This document shows positions 9,251 to 17,849 of a stretch of DNA of 64,000 nucleotides, piece after piece. Under the pieces are notes generated by a model, which saw nothing but the letters and a program-made list of their open reading frames with translations, ran no database searches and was not told where the DNA came from. Source of the stretch: Hahella chejuensis KCTC 2396 (GTDB lineage: Bacteria; Pseudomonadota; Gammaproteobacteria; Pseudomonadales; Oleiphilaceae); assembly GCF_000012985.1 (NCBI RefSeq), contig NC_007645.1, forward strand, positions 4,114,581 to 4,178,580, given 5' to 3'. The first letter of the stretch is position 1. Each line of letters begins with the position of its first letter. Made by a program: the position numbers and the translations under genes.

Positions 9251-9679
9251 ATGCAGGGCTACAGAATCAGTACGAACTTGGATGAGATGGATTTGGACGT
9301 CATCCACGGCTTTATCTCCACCAGTTATTGGGCCAGCGGCATTCCCAAAGAGCTTATGGGCAAAGCCATCGCCAATTCTCTCTGCTTCGGCGTTTTTGAT
9401 CCGGAAGACAAACAGGTTGGCTTCGCCCGTCTGATCACTGACAAAGCCACTTTTGCTTATCTGGCGGACGTTTTTATTCTCGATGCCCACCGCGGCAAAG
9501 GCTTGAGCAAACTCCTGATGACCCAGATCATGGACCACCCCGACCTGCAGGGGTTGAGACGTATGATGCTGGCGACGCGAGACGCCCACGACCTCTACTC
9601 CCAGTTTGGTTTCACCCAAGTGGAGAATCCAGACATCCTGATGCAGGTTTGGAAGCCAGAGATTTATCAGGGGTTTTAG
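9251..9679 (+). CDS. GNAT-family N-acetyltransferase
   Basis: A 142-residue protein with one GNAT domain. ADVFILDAHRGKGLSKLLM is the beta4/acetyl-CoA pyrophosphate-binding motif, and LYSQFGFTQVENPDILM the C-terminal motif. The N-terminal YWASGIPKELMGKAIANSLCFGV resembles small E. coli-type uncharacterised GNATs. The ATG at 9251 follows AAGGAG. It transfers an acetyl group to an unknown amine. The next gene starts 80 bp downstream on the same strand. Confidence 0.88.
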   Translation: MQGYRISTNLDEMDLDVIHGFISTSYWASGIPKELMGKAIANSLCFGVFDPEDKQVGFARLITDKATFAYLADVFILDAHRGKGLSKLLMTQIMDHPDLQGLRRMMLATRDAHDLYSQFGFTQVENPDILMQVWKPEIYQGF

Positions 9680-9759
9680 AGCTGATAACTTACCCCTCAT
9701 TTGTGACTTTAGCGCTTACAAGATCTGTGTAGGCGCCCAGCATATAGAAGGTGAAAAAC

Positions 9760-10524
9760 ATGAACTTGGAATACATCGACACCCCTAGCGAAGACTTCCT
9801 TTGCGACCGCTACCACATCACCGAAATCAACAGCTTCGAAGAATTGCTCGTTGCTTACCGCGAGTTGGCGGCCAGCCATCCCGATTGCCGCTTTCTGCTG
9901 ACGTTGGATGACCTCGGACAAGCCTGCTACACCGCCATGCACTCGACACAGTCTCATGACCTGGACAATACGGATGACTTTGATTTATCAAAACTACCGC
10001 CGGAATGCTTCGAAGACGGCGAGCACAAAGGCTACCTGAGCCACAAAGACGAGTTTCCGATTCGCCGACGCAACATGGAAGCCAAACTCAAAGAGCACAC
10101 CCTCGCCGACGTCATCGCCAGAGGCGTCAGCCTGAATGAAGACGCCCCCGAAGACATCGAAGACGTCAATGCAGACCCGTTATCCATCCTCGACGCAGAA
10201 ACCTACTTGCTAAAAGTCCCAGTCACCGCCAGCCACGAAACGATCTTCGCCTTTCCCAACGGCTACTTCACCTGCGACCTGAATCCATTTGAAAACGTAG
10301 TGCTCGCCAAACACCTGGACGACCATTTCGGATACCAACTGATGGGACTCGGCGCCTCCTACCTCGCATTCCTGAAAACCAAACCGCTCGACCACAACGC
10401 CATACAACAACTGATCGATACACTGGATCAAATCTATCGCGATGAGTTTGATGACGAAATGAAGGAAATGCTTCGTGGGATTATCTCCAACAGTTCAGTT
10501 TTGGTTTTGAAATATACGGAGTAG
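9760..10524 (+). CDS. Uncharacterised acidic cytoplasmic protein
   Basis: A 254-residue protein. The ATG at 9760 is preferred because AAGGTG lies just before it; a GTG at 9751 overlaps that site. It has no signal peptide and no membrane segment. It is strongly acidic in the middle (residues ~70-90 and ~125-145) and ends with an alpha-helical, Glu/Asp-rich region. I do not recognise a domain. The upstream acetyltransferase could be in the same transcript. Confidence 0.7.
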   Translation: MNLEYIDTPSEDFLCDRYHITEINSFEELLVAYRELAASHPDCRFLLTLDDLGQACYTAMHSTQSHDLDNTDDFDLSKLPPECFEDGEHKGYLSHKDEFPIRRRNMEAKLKEHTLADVIARGVSLNEDAPEDIEDVNADPLSILDAETYLLKVPVTASHETIFAFPNGYFTCDLNPFENVVLAKHLDDHFGYQLMGLGASYLAFLKTKPLDHNAIQQLIDTLDQIYRDEFDDEMKEMLRGIISNSSVLVLKYTE

Positions 10525-11052
10525 TTGTTTCTTTACGGAACCTCTGAAAAACGTTGGGGACGCCGCAATGGCGCCGCCTATGTTCCCCATGAATAAAGGC
10601 GGCCTGAATTCAGTCATGCGCAAACATTAGGAAATTAAGAAGCCCCCATCTATGCATTCGCACAGCGAGGTTACTTACCCTTGACCCCGCCCACGAACGT
10701 GCCGGATAAGCCTGTTTGTTGGCATGACGTTATCGAGCACCGTTCATAGATGAAATGCCGCTAGAAGTTAGTCTCGGAGCTCCGAACACAACATCAGGCC
10801 TCTTGGCCATGGGACGGATGACCAACCAACCCTATAGGATTCGATACCCTATAAGGATTATCAAAGAAAGACGATATCATTTCTTTTTACAATCTGTTTC
10901 TCTAGAAGCTTATTAGCTGTCAAATAAGTCAACCGAGAATAGCCAATATTCTCGTCACTATGCTCTTTCAGATAAGTAATGGCAGCTTTCGCATATACCT
11001 TCAGTAGTTATCCATAATTTGTCACAATGCAGCATAATGGAATATCAAATAA
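10525..11052. other. Gene-free stretch and left boundary of an AT-rich patch
   Basis: No open frame of note. Base composition turns AT-rich from about 10860. Near-identical direct repeats ACCCTATAGGATT (10829-10841) and ACCCTATAAGGATT (10846-10859) lie at the transition and may be a regulatory site or a junction scar. No transposase or tRNA is seen. Confidence 0.4.
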
Positions 11053-11892
11053 ATGAAAAAAACGATCAAAAAATCCTCATGGGATGCTGTAATAGATACA
11101 GGCGTCTGTGACGCTTACAACAATGCAGATCTCACAATTCAACTTCGTTTAGGCTTCAAACAAATCAACCCGTCCGGCGGCGCAGCAACAGGAACATACA
11201 ATGACTACGGCGACAAAAGCGCCACCGCTCGAAAAATTGTGAAATGGTCAAACTCAGAGTGGCTCTCGTGGAAAACCAACTTTGTAAACTCAGCTAAAAA
11301 TTTTTGGCATGGTAAGTTTTGGCTAGTTAATAATTTTTCTGAGTTTGAGTACGTGGACGCAGGAACAAAATATATACCTAACATTTGGTGTCGCTTTGAA
11401 CTATATGGTGAAGACTACTCTCCCGCAAAAAAATTTCACCATGTAATTGAAGTTGTTAGACTGGATAAATCTGAAACGTGGTTCGGATCTCACTCCAAAC
11501 TGTATGATAGCCTCGACACAAACTCTGTTCAAAAAGGCACTGACAGCAAAGGCAATCCTATTATGCAACGAGCTCACGTCCATGAAATTGGCCACCTACT
11601 TGGCTTAGGACATGTCGACATAGGGAAAAAGCACTGCCCTCCTTCAGGTAATACAAACCTCGGGCCTTGTTACGGTGTTGCTGACAAGGATAAGTACTCC
11701 GTCATGGGCCAAGGTATGGAACTTCGAGATCGACATGCTAACCCATGGAGGCGGGCAATGATTGATTTTACCAAAAAGGGTAGTATGACGAACGCGACTG
11801 ATTGGGCTCCGAAAAGAAAAAGACACTACCCAAGAACGCTTCCAGAAGCTGCCTCAAACGTCCATATCACTGTAAAGCCAAAGCGCAAGTAA
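11053..11892 (+). CDS. Metzincin-like zinc metalloprotease without signal peptide
   Basis: A 279-residue protein. HEIGHLLGLGH at residues 177-187 is the extended zinc site HExxHxxGxxH, and SVMG at 216-219 is placed as the Met-turn, so a metzincin-type peptidase is well supported. The N-terminus is Lys-rich and lacks a signal sequence. The region before the zinc site is rich in Trp and aromatic residues, with no recognised domain. The gene is visibly AT-rich compared with its neighbours and has no clear ribosome site. A small lipoprotein gene follows 52 bp later. The pattern fits a toxin or effector exported by a specialised machine plus its protector. This is inference; a cytoplasmic protease is the alternative. 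Confidence 0.8.
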   Translation: MKKTIKKSSWDAVIDTGVCDAYNNADLTIQLRLGFKQINPSGGAATGTYNDYGDKSATARKIVKWSNSEWLSWKTNFVNSAKNFWHGKFWLVNNFSEFEYVDAGTKYIPNIWCRFELYGEDYSPAKKFHHVIEVVRLDKSETWFGSHSKLYDSLDTNSVQKGTDSKGNPIMQRAHVHEIGHLLGLGHVDIGKKHCPPSGNTNLGPCYGVADKDKYSVMGQGMELRDRHANPWRRAMIDFTKKGSMTNATDWAPKRKRHYPRTLPEAASNVHITVKPKRK

Positions 11893-11944
11893 CCTCACAA
11901 CACTAAAAAGTAATCCAATGAAACTAACATTCCAAAGGAAGTCG

Positions 11945-12295
11945 ATGAAGACTGCATACCTAATGCTATCATTATCAACATTATTTGGCTGCGCACATGC
12001 AGTCGCTGGAGGACAGAATACAATGGAAAATACAAAGCTTTGTGCTAATACACCCACTAAAAAGTCACAAGAAGTTTTGCAAGTGATACTAAAAGACATC
12101 GGTGAGAACTACCCTCATGCGGGAGGCGGAGGCATAACCGAAATAAAGCTAACCACATCAAGCACTTACACAGTATCAATTGCTCAGGAAGAGCGAATTG
12201 ATAAAATAAGTTATGAATTTAGCGTCAACGACAAGTGTGATGTAAAAATACTAAAACGAGAGCTATCTGCTGAAAGCCCCTGGGAAGAGAAGTAG
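11945..12295 (+). CDS. Small lipoprotein, candidate protease inhibitor/immunity protein
   Basis: 116 residues from the ATG at 11945, preceded by AAGGA at 5 bp; an in-frame ATG at 11918 lacks a good site. The signal ends in a lipobox (LFGC, Cys16), so the protein is expected to be lipid-anchored in the envelope. The mature part is small, with beta-strand-like sequence (ITEIKLTTSSTYTVSI, KISYEFSVNDKC) and no known domain. Same strand, same AT-rich composition and a 52-bp gap tie it to the metalloprotease upstream. Its role as inhibitor is inferred from that pairing only. Confidence 0.7.
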   Translation: MKTAYLMLSLSTLFGCAHAVAGGQNTMENTKLCANTPTKKSQEVLQVILKDIGENYPHAGGGGITEIKLTTSSTYTVSIAQEERIDKISYEFSVNDKCDVKILKRELSAESPWEEK

Positions 12296-12315
12296 ATTTG
12301 CACATGCCACGACTG

Positions 12316-12345
12316 ACCGCCAGCGAGAAAAACTGGCGGTATATT
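12316..12345 (+). terminator. Probable terminator after the lipoprotein gene
   Basis: ACCGCCAG at 12316-12323 pairs with CTGGCGGT at 12333-12340 across a 9-nt loop, followed by ATATTGTT, an imperfect T-run. It lies 20 bp after the lipoprotein stop. Confidence 0.55.
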
Positions 12346-12401
12346 GTTACACATTCATCCTGAATGATAAGTTGCTTTCATGCACAAATCTATCTCCGCC
12401 C

Positions 12402-13457
12402 TCACCCACCCAACATCGCCAGATGAGACATCGCGCCGGTAAACCCCTCATGCAGGGAGTGCCCTGGCAGTTTGCCTTCCACCGCGCGGCGGATGGCGGC
12501 GACGGTTCCTACTACGTCGCCGTTGCGGAGGTGGTCGCGGAGATTGACGCCGGCTTCCGCGAACAAGCAGAGGTGGAGTTTGCCTTGTGAGGAGACGCGC
12601 AGCCGATTGCAGGTGGCGCAGAAATCTTTGCTGTAGGGCATGATCAGACCAATGCGCCCACGATAATCCGGGTGTTGGTATTCCTGCGCGGGACCGGCGT
12701 CAATGTCTTTGGGAACCAGCGTCCAGCCTTGCTGTTCCAGTCGCTCTGCGATTTCCGCACCTGATATGTGATTGGCGCGAAAAAATACGGCGTTGTCGCC
12801 GGTTTGCATTAACTCAATGAAGCGCACCGCCACCGGTTTGTCCTTCACCCATTCCAGAAACGGCGTCAGTTGATCGCCATTGTAATCACGCAGCAACACG
12901 GAATTGAGTTTGACCTGCAGCCCCCCTAGTTCCAACGCGCGATCCACGCCGCCAAGCACCGCATGCAAGCGGTCATGCCCGGTGATGGCGTGAAACCGTT
13001 GCGGATCAAGGCTGTCCACGCTCACATTCAATGCGCTTAACCCGGCTTGCGCCCATGCGTCGATATGTTTGCGCAGGTTATAACCGTTGGTGGTCAGAGC
13101 GGCCTTGCGTATGCCCTCAGTTTGCGCGCAGGCGCTGATGATTTGCGGTAAGTCGCGACGAATGGCCGGCTCGCCGCCCGTGATGCGCACCTTGCGGGTT
13201 CCCAAAGCGGCGAAGGCGGTAGTGAGAGTCTGAATTTCGCTCACCGTTAAGGGCAGCGCCTCCGTCTTACATTGATAGCCGTCCGGCAAACAGTAATTGC
13301 AGCGGAAGTTGCAGATGTCTGTGATAGATAGACGCAAATAGTGCAGCCGTCGGCCAAACTTGTCTTGCAATACAGGTGCGTTCAGCTCAGAAGCCTCCAT
13401 ATGATCCGTCACAGACGTGACGCGAAGGCGATTTTTGAAAGAAGCGGAGGCGTTCAT
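12402..13457 (-). CDS. moaA: GTP 3',8-cyclase MoaA (radical SAM, molybdopterin synthesis)
   Basis: A 351-residue radical SAM enzyme of the first molybdenum-cofactor step, converting GTP to the 3',8-cyclo intermediate. Cys49, Cys53 and Cys56 (DICNFRCNYC) bind the SAM iron-sulfur cluster. A second Cys set (FCATCNRLRVSSQGKLHLC) near residue 280 binds the C-terminal cluster, and the protein ends in the conserved Gly-Gly. The ATG overlaps the stop of the upstream DGC gene (ATGA), so they are translationally coupled. Moco is needed by the nitrate reductase encoded 20 kb away. Confidence 0.95.
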   Translation of the reverse strand: MNASASFKNRLRVTSVTDHMEASELNAPVLQDKFGRRLHYLRLSITDICNFRCNYCLPDGYQCKTEALPLTVSEIQTLTTAFAALGTRKVRITGGEPAIRRDLPQIISACAQTEGIRKAALTTNGYNLRKHIDAWAQAGLSALNVSVDSLDPQRFHAITGHDRLHAVLGGVDRALELGGLQVKLNSVLLRDYNGDQLTPFLEWVKDKPVAVRFIELMQTGDNAVFFRANHISGAEIAERLEQQGWTLVPKDIDAGPAQEYQHPDYRGRIGLIMPYSKDFCATCNRLRVSSQGKLHLCLFAEAGVNLRDHLRNGDVVGTVAAIRRAVEGKLPGHSLHEGFTGAMSHLAMLGG

Positions 13458-13834
13458 TGCGAGTCCAGCCCGGCTTGCGCCATGGCGGTCTGAATCTGTT
13501 CGACGACCGTCTCCAGATCGCCTTCGGGGCAGTCCTCGCCGTAGCGTTTTCGGTAGCCCTGCTCATCCAGGCGTACATAGACCTTTGGCGTCACATTCAG
13601 GTTATTCAAACACTGCTTGACGCAACCAAGCAGGCAGCCGTCTACGGCGACGATAGGACGGCCGCTGCAGGCGACTTTGACCAGAGGTTTCACACCACCG
13701 CCAACGCCGGAAATACAGGACATCTCCGCCAGCCCGCGACGGTCCATCGCCACAGCGGCATTGTTGGCCAACTGCGCAACGTTAGAGCAGCCCGAGCAGG
13801 AATAAATCAGGGGAAGATCGGTGCGGCGGTTCAA
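13454..13834 (-). CDS. DGC-domain putative zinc-binding protein
   Basis: 126 residues, starting at a TTG (13832-13834) with GAGG about 9 bp upstream. The motif DGCLLGCVKQCL identifies the DGC family, with further Cys at SCSGCSN and MSCISG that could bind metal. Its function is not established. Direct coupling to moaA (4-bp overlap) suggests a link to molybdenum-cofactor or iron-sulfur metabolism, which is inference from gene order. Confidence 0.8.
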   Translation of the reverse strand: MNRRTDLPLIYSCSGCSNVAQLANNAAVAMDRRGLAEMSCISGVGGGVKPLVKVACSGRPIVAVDGCLLGCVKQCLNNLNVTPKVYVRLDEQGYRKRYGEDCPEGDLETVVEQIQTAMAQAGLDSQ

Positions 13835-13952
13835 AACGGCTTACCTCGGTCAGTGATCAGACAGCCTCATTGTAGAGGGCTCACCGCTCGCGATCCCTTG
13901 ACCCCCGTCAAATGCGTTCGCCCGCCGCCAGGGCATTGGTGGTACCTATTTA

Positions 13953-13980
13953 TTAGTAGTCCTCTTGTTAGTAGTCCTCT
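13953..13980. repeat. Short direct repeat, period 15
   Basis: TTAGTAGTCCTCT occurs at 13953-13965 and 13968-13980, between the DGC gene and the HTH gene, and looks like a slippage duplication. Confidence 0.5.
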
Positions 13981-14006
13981 CATAGCCCTTGCCGCGACAG
14001 CATCGA

Positions 14007-14825
14007 TTAAAGTGGCGTCGCCAATAAACTGGCGCCGCGATACCCGGTGGCGTCGGAGATTTTCTCTTTGATATGCCGCGCTACAGCGTCCGTCGCTGGA
14101 TTGAATAGACCGCATTTCTGTAACGCTTCTCGATTACGGATGGAGCGCCCCAGGTATTCCAGCACCACCTTCACGCACACGGGTTCACGCCGATCACTGG
14201 CGGAAACGCCTAGCTTGAGGCCAGACAGGTAACTCACCCGGCTCTTATAGGTTGGGTAAAGAATCGTCTGCGCAATCTCGTTGTGAGTCAGAGTTTCATA
14301 TCCCACCAGAAAGATACGCTCGGAGAGAAACATGGCCGTTCCTTCATAGCGGGACTTGTATTTCTCTTCCTTGTTGGGCGGACGCATGCGCTCCAAGCGG
14401 CGGAAATAGTAGTCGTTTCCGCTCATGTCGATCTGTAACAGGCTACGAATAATCTGATCAGGAAAGGTCATGGAAAAGTGATATTCGTAGTAATAGCCCA
14501 GATACTTATCCAATCGCCCTTCCGATTGCTGCTGCAAACGCTCCAGTTTCTCTGCATAGGGCTTGTCTGGCGCACGCGCGTCTCTGTCGCTATTAGCCCG
14601 GGATTGAGCCACTTGCATAAAGCGGTCATGAGGAAGATCCAACTCGTGGGGCTCCACGCCAAAGAAATCGCAGATTTTGCGCAAAACGAAGCGCGAGGGC
14701 TGACTGGTTCCGTTCAGGTATTTGTTGAATTGGGCGCGGTGGATTTCCATGCGCCGACAGACTTCGGCGGTGGATTTATAGTGGCTGCACAGCAACTTCA
14801 GATTGCTGCAGAAGTCCTCGGTCAT
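14007..14825 (-). CDS. HTH (XRE-like) transcriptional regulator
   Basis: 272 residues; the ATG follows AGGA at 5 bp. The N-terminal ~65 residues form a Cro/C1-type helix-turn-helix (TAEVCRRMEIHRAQFNKYLNG, then FVLRKICDFFGVEPHELDLP). The C-terminal ~180 residues are a larger uncharacterised sensor-like domain rich in Tyr and Arg (YLGYYYEYHFSMTFPDQIIR). It lies downstream of and on the same strand as the AGCS transporter, 108 bp away, so it could regulate it; this is not shown by the sequence. Confidence 0.8.
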   Translation of the reverse strand: MTEDFCSNLKLLCSHYKSTAEVCRRMEIHRAQFNKYLNGTSQPSRFVLRKICDFFGVEPHELDLPHDRFMQVAQSRANSDRDARAPDKPYAEKLERLQQQSEGRLDKYLGYYYEYHFSMTFPDQIIRSLLQIDMSGNDYYFRRLERMRPPNKEEKYKSRYEGTAMFLSERIFLVGYETLTHNEIAQTILYPTYKSRVSYLSGLKLGVSASDRREPVCVKVVLEYLGRSIRNREALQKCGLFNPATDAVARHIKEKISDATGYRGASLLATPL

Positions 14826-14933
14826 GTGATTCCTAGCGGTTTCCGTTCGCCGCTCACCAGCGCCATAATTCTACAGATGGCGCCGCCGATACGATCAAAA
14901 ACGGTTCTTAATATATTGATATAACCGCTAATT

Positions 14934-16400
14934 TTAGCTGGGAATAACCGGAGCGCCTACTCTTGGCGACACAGAAAGCTCTTCATTCTGCTCTTCGCTC
15001 TCGTCTCGCGTGGAGCGCACCCAGGCGGAATGATCAATATCCAGGTCAGCGAACTTGTCTGGATCGAATACCGGACTCTTCACCCCGGATTGAATCTGCT
15101 CGTCGTAGTCACGCAGCAGGCGCAGCCCCACTTTCAGCAACATAAACAACGCCACCAGATTCACCAGCGCCAGCAGACCCATGGTAATGTCGGCGAACGC
15201 AAACACCGCAGCCAGGTTCTGCAACGCTCCCCACATCACCAGACCAAGCGTAAACATGCGGTATACGACGACGGCTTTCTCATTGGAGGAATTCAGATAT
15301 CTGAGACTGTTTTCCCCCAGATAGTAGTTATAAATAATGGAGGTGAAGGCGAACAACATCAGCGCCAGACTGATTAGTCCACGGCCTAACTCTCCCATCT
15401 GCTTGGCCAGCGCCAATTGGGTCAACTCAACGCCGTTCAAAACGCCGCCCAGATCCAGAGAGTTAGACATCAGGATGATCATCGCGGTGCAGGTGCACAG
15501 CACCATGGTATCCATAAACACGCTGAACGCCTGCACGATACCTTGATCCGCCGGGTGCCCTACTTTGGCCGCGGCGGATACGTTAGGCGCGCTGCCCAGA
15601 CCCGCCTCATTGGAGAACATACCCTGTTTCACGCCCATCATGATGGCGGTGCCGATCAATCCGGAAAATGCAGGCTCCAGCGCAAACGCGCTCTTGAAGA
15701 TCAACAGGAAGGTCGCCGGCGCTGCATGATAATTCATGCCGATGACATAGAGTCCAATGCCAAAATACGCCAGCACCATAATAGGCACGATGACTTCCGC
15801 CACCTCGGCGATGCGACGCACGCCGCCAAAAATAATCAGTCCAATAAACACCACCAGAACAGAACCGGTAATCGGCGTGGCGATGCCAAAGGTATGTTTA
15901 AGCGTGGACGCGACGGTATGCGCCTGCAAAGCATTAAAGGCAAAGCCGAAAGTCACGAGCAGCAATACGGAAAACAGAACGGCGAGCCATTTGAGGCCCA
16001 GACCACGATGAATGTAATAGGCGGGACCGCCGCGGAAGCTGCCATCAGAATCTCTGCGCTTGAACAGCTGCGCCAGAGAGCATTCAAAAAAGCTCAGGCC
16101 CATGCCGATCAAACCAATCAGCCACATCCAGAACACGGCGCCCGGACCTCCCAAAGCGATAGCAATGGCGACGCCCGCAATATTGCCCGCCCCCACTCGA
16201 CCGGCGAGTGTCAGGGATAACGCCTGAAATGAGTTGATCTGATCCTGAGATTCCTTCATCGAACGACGGACGAGACGAAACATCCGACCGAAATAGCGGA
16301 ACTGTACGAAGCGCGAGGTGATGGTGAGCAACAACCCCAGCGCGATAAGGACGGCGACAAGCACCTTACCCCATATCAATTGAGTCAGGAAATCCAACAT
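14934..16400 (-). CDS. AGCS-family sodium:alanine/glycine symporter
   Basis: A 488-residue inner-membrane transporter with about 10 hydrophobic segments. Family signatures are SLTLAGRVGAGNIAGVAIAI, GGPGAVFWMWLIG, FRGGPAYYIHRGLG and GMFSNEAGLGSAPN, all hallmarks of AGCS carriers that import alanine or glycine with sodium. The ATG follows GAGGG. The C-terminal ~50 residues are a hydrophilic tail. I looked upstream for a glycine riboswitch, common before such genes, and did not see one. Confidence 0.93.
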   Translation of the reverse strand: MLDFLTQLIWGKVLVAVLIALGLLLTITSRFVQFRYFGRMFRLVRRSMKESQDQINSFQALSLTLAGRVGAGNIAGVAIAIALGGPGAVFWMWLIGLIGMGLSFFECSLAQLFKRRDSDGSFRGGPAYYIHRGLGLKWLAVLFSVLLLVTFGFAFNALQAHTVASTLKHTFGIATPITGSVLVVFIGLIIFGGVRRIAEVAEVIVPIMVLAYFGIGLYVIGMNYHAAPATFLLIFKSAFALEPAFSGLIGTAIMMGVKQGMFSNEAGLGSAPNVSAAAKVGHPADQGIVQAFSVFMDTMVLCTCTAMIILMSNSLDLGGVLNGVELTQLALAKQMGELGRGLISLALMLFAFTSIIYNYYLGENSLRYLNSSNEKAVVVYRMFTLGLVMWGALQNLAAVFAFADITMGLLALVNLVALFMLLKVGLRLLRDYDEQIQSGVKSPVFDPDKFADLDIDHSAWVRSTRDESEEQNEELSVSPRVGAPVIPS

Positions 16401-16847
16401 CTCAACCCTCTTTTATTTTTATATTGGAGTCTCGAAAGATTGAATGAATAGTCCAGTTAATCACCTGAGTTTTATGATTTCTGCATTAGATTTGTACACA
16501 GAGCCAACCTGCGCGCCGAGTCCGGGTTCCCCATGAAAATGACACCGAATTCAAGTCGCTGATCGAAGGACGAAAACAGGCTTTAGGCAGGTCGTGAATT
16601 TTGCTGTATATACGTGTTTATTGCAATTTCGCTGACAGACGCAAAATGGAGCTAGTTGATGCTATGCAGGCGTCAACCCGATAAAACTCTCCATTTTTTG
16701 GCGAAGAGTACGACTAATGTCGCCGGTTAAACGCTAAAAAACCTGGAAAACACCCTGTTTATCGGGCTTCGGAGGGCGGACATGAAGTGTGAAACTTTGA
16801 AAAATGTGCGTTTGTGAGTGGTTGTGGCGCGGAGTTTCGGGGTCTAA
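16401..16847. other. Gene-free stretch with a long-loop inverted repeat
   Basis: Upstream region of the AGCS gene. AAAATGGAG at 16643-16651 could pair with CTCCATTTT at 16689-16697, followed by TT, and GACGC/GCGTC lies nearby (16638-16642, 16670-16674). A terminator or small structured RNA is conceivable but unsupported. No coding sequence recognised. Confidence 0.35.
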
Positions 16848-17015
16848 GTCTCTTATCAACCTAACAAGAGCATCAAGCTCGGTTTAGTTATAGATGGGCT
16901 TGAGACCTATTTTTTTCTCGAGGGGAAATCAGCTGGCGGAAATGCGGAGCGATTCCTGTCAAGCCTCTTGGCGAAGGCTGAAACGTTTAAATATCGCATA
17001 AGGTGGAAAACTTAA
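16848..17015 (+). pseudogene. C-terminal remnant of an unknown gene
   Basis: After a TAA at 16845-16847 a 55-codon frame runs to the TAA at 17013-17015 with no ATG, GTG or TTG near its beginning. Its residues look like a real protein end (GLVIDGLETYFFLEGK, then NAERFLSSLLAKAETFKYRI). I read it as a degraded gene end at the edge of the AT-rich cluster. It could also be chance. Confidence 0.4.
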
Positions 17016-17072
17016 TGGGGAACACTTACGAAGCGAAGCAGCAATTTATGAGCACCACTTGTTGATAACTGT

Positions 17073-17354
17073 TTACTCATAGACTTTCCCGCAGTACAGA
17101 AACACCGCGAATTGTTTCCATGAGTTCTCTTTCAGCTCTGGGTCCTGACAATTCCCAAAATCACTATCTTCAGCCCAAGCCACTGCTCCTTTCAAAAAGC
17201 CGCTGATGGAGTTACTTGCCCAACCGTCTGTGGAATCAGCCCCGTCGGCAACTTTTCCTTCGTGAGGTTCACGGTCAGCAATCAATGATTTCACAAAGAG
17301 AAGAAAACTCTCCTCGTCAGTCACTTCTTTCAGTAATTCATGAGGCTCTCTCAT
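17073..17354 (-). CDS. DUF7660 family protein
   Basis: 93 residues, acidic, no signal peptide. The order ELLKEVTDEESFLLFVKSLIADRE, then GWASNSISGFLKGAVAWAEDS, then SWKQFAVFLYCGKVYE is the DUF7660 pattern as I know it. Function is not established. Such small acidic proteins often sit in immunity-gene arrays of contact-dependent toxin systems. Here it is the first of a same-strand row of small proteins in an AT-rich patch with no toxin gene visible. Confidence 0.72.
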   Translation of the reverse strand: MREPHELLKEVTDEESFLLFVKSLIADREPHEGKVADGADSTDGWASNSISGFLKGAVAWAEDSDFGNCQDPELKENSWKQFAVFLYCGKVYE

Positions 17355-17447
17355 AATTATCCTTTGGCGTCTAACGCTCAGTTCACTGAGCGAATTTTAA
17401 ACGACTATTTTTGCGAGATATTAAAAAGAACGCTTAAACTTGGCGCC

Positions 17448-17786
17448 TTAGCATTCAATTACCACGTCCCCTTCCCCAAGACGGACACAATTAAACTGCT
17501 TACCTTCAATAGTGACTTCTCGCCAATATTGGGGATCATCCGTTTCACCGTCTTCGATAACCCTATATTCACTACTTGGCGAATCACATCGTTTTCTGGG
17601 GAGCTTGGTAAAAATTGAGCCTGCGTAAACGCCGTGCTCATCACATTTTTTGAGGAGTTTAATTGCATGCTCTAGGAGACCTTTATTACCAGTAAGCTCA
17701 GATTTTCTCTCAACCGTATCGCACAACAATGTTTCTTCAATCAGAGCTGAAATCTCTTTTTCTAATGTTTTATATACGTATTCCAT
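17448..17786 (-). CDS. Small acidic protein, unknown
   Basis: 112 residues. The N-terminal half is helical and charged (LEKEISALIEETL, LEHAIKLLKKCDEHGVYAG). The C-terminal half has YRVIEDGETDDPQYWREVTIEGKQFNCVRL, a beta-rich pattern seen in several immunity-like small proteins. No domain is assigned. An inverted repeat, CGCTCAGT/ACTGAGCG at 17377-17394, lies just downstream between this gene and the DUF7660 gene. Base composition is AT-rich like its neighbours. Confidence 0.6.
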   Translation of the reverse strand: MEYVYKTLEKEISALIEETLLCDTVERKSELTGNKGLLEHAIKLLKKCDEHGVYAGSIFTKLPRKRCDSPSSEYRVIEDGETDDPQYWREVTIEGKQFNCVRLGEGDVVIEC

Positions 17787-17849
17787 AATTCTCTCAAGGA
17801 TAGAATGATCCTACCTACAAGGCCAAATGAAACAATCCGTGTTAAGCGC

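Noticed and set aside
16401-16560. Glycine riboswitch before the AGCS symporter
   Set aside because: The conserved core elements of the glycine aptamer were not found in the leader.
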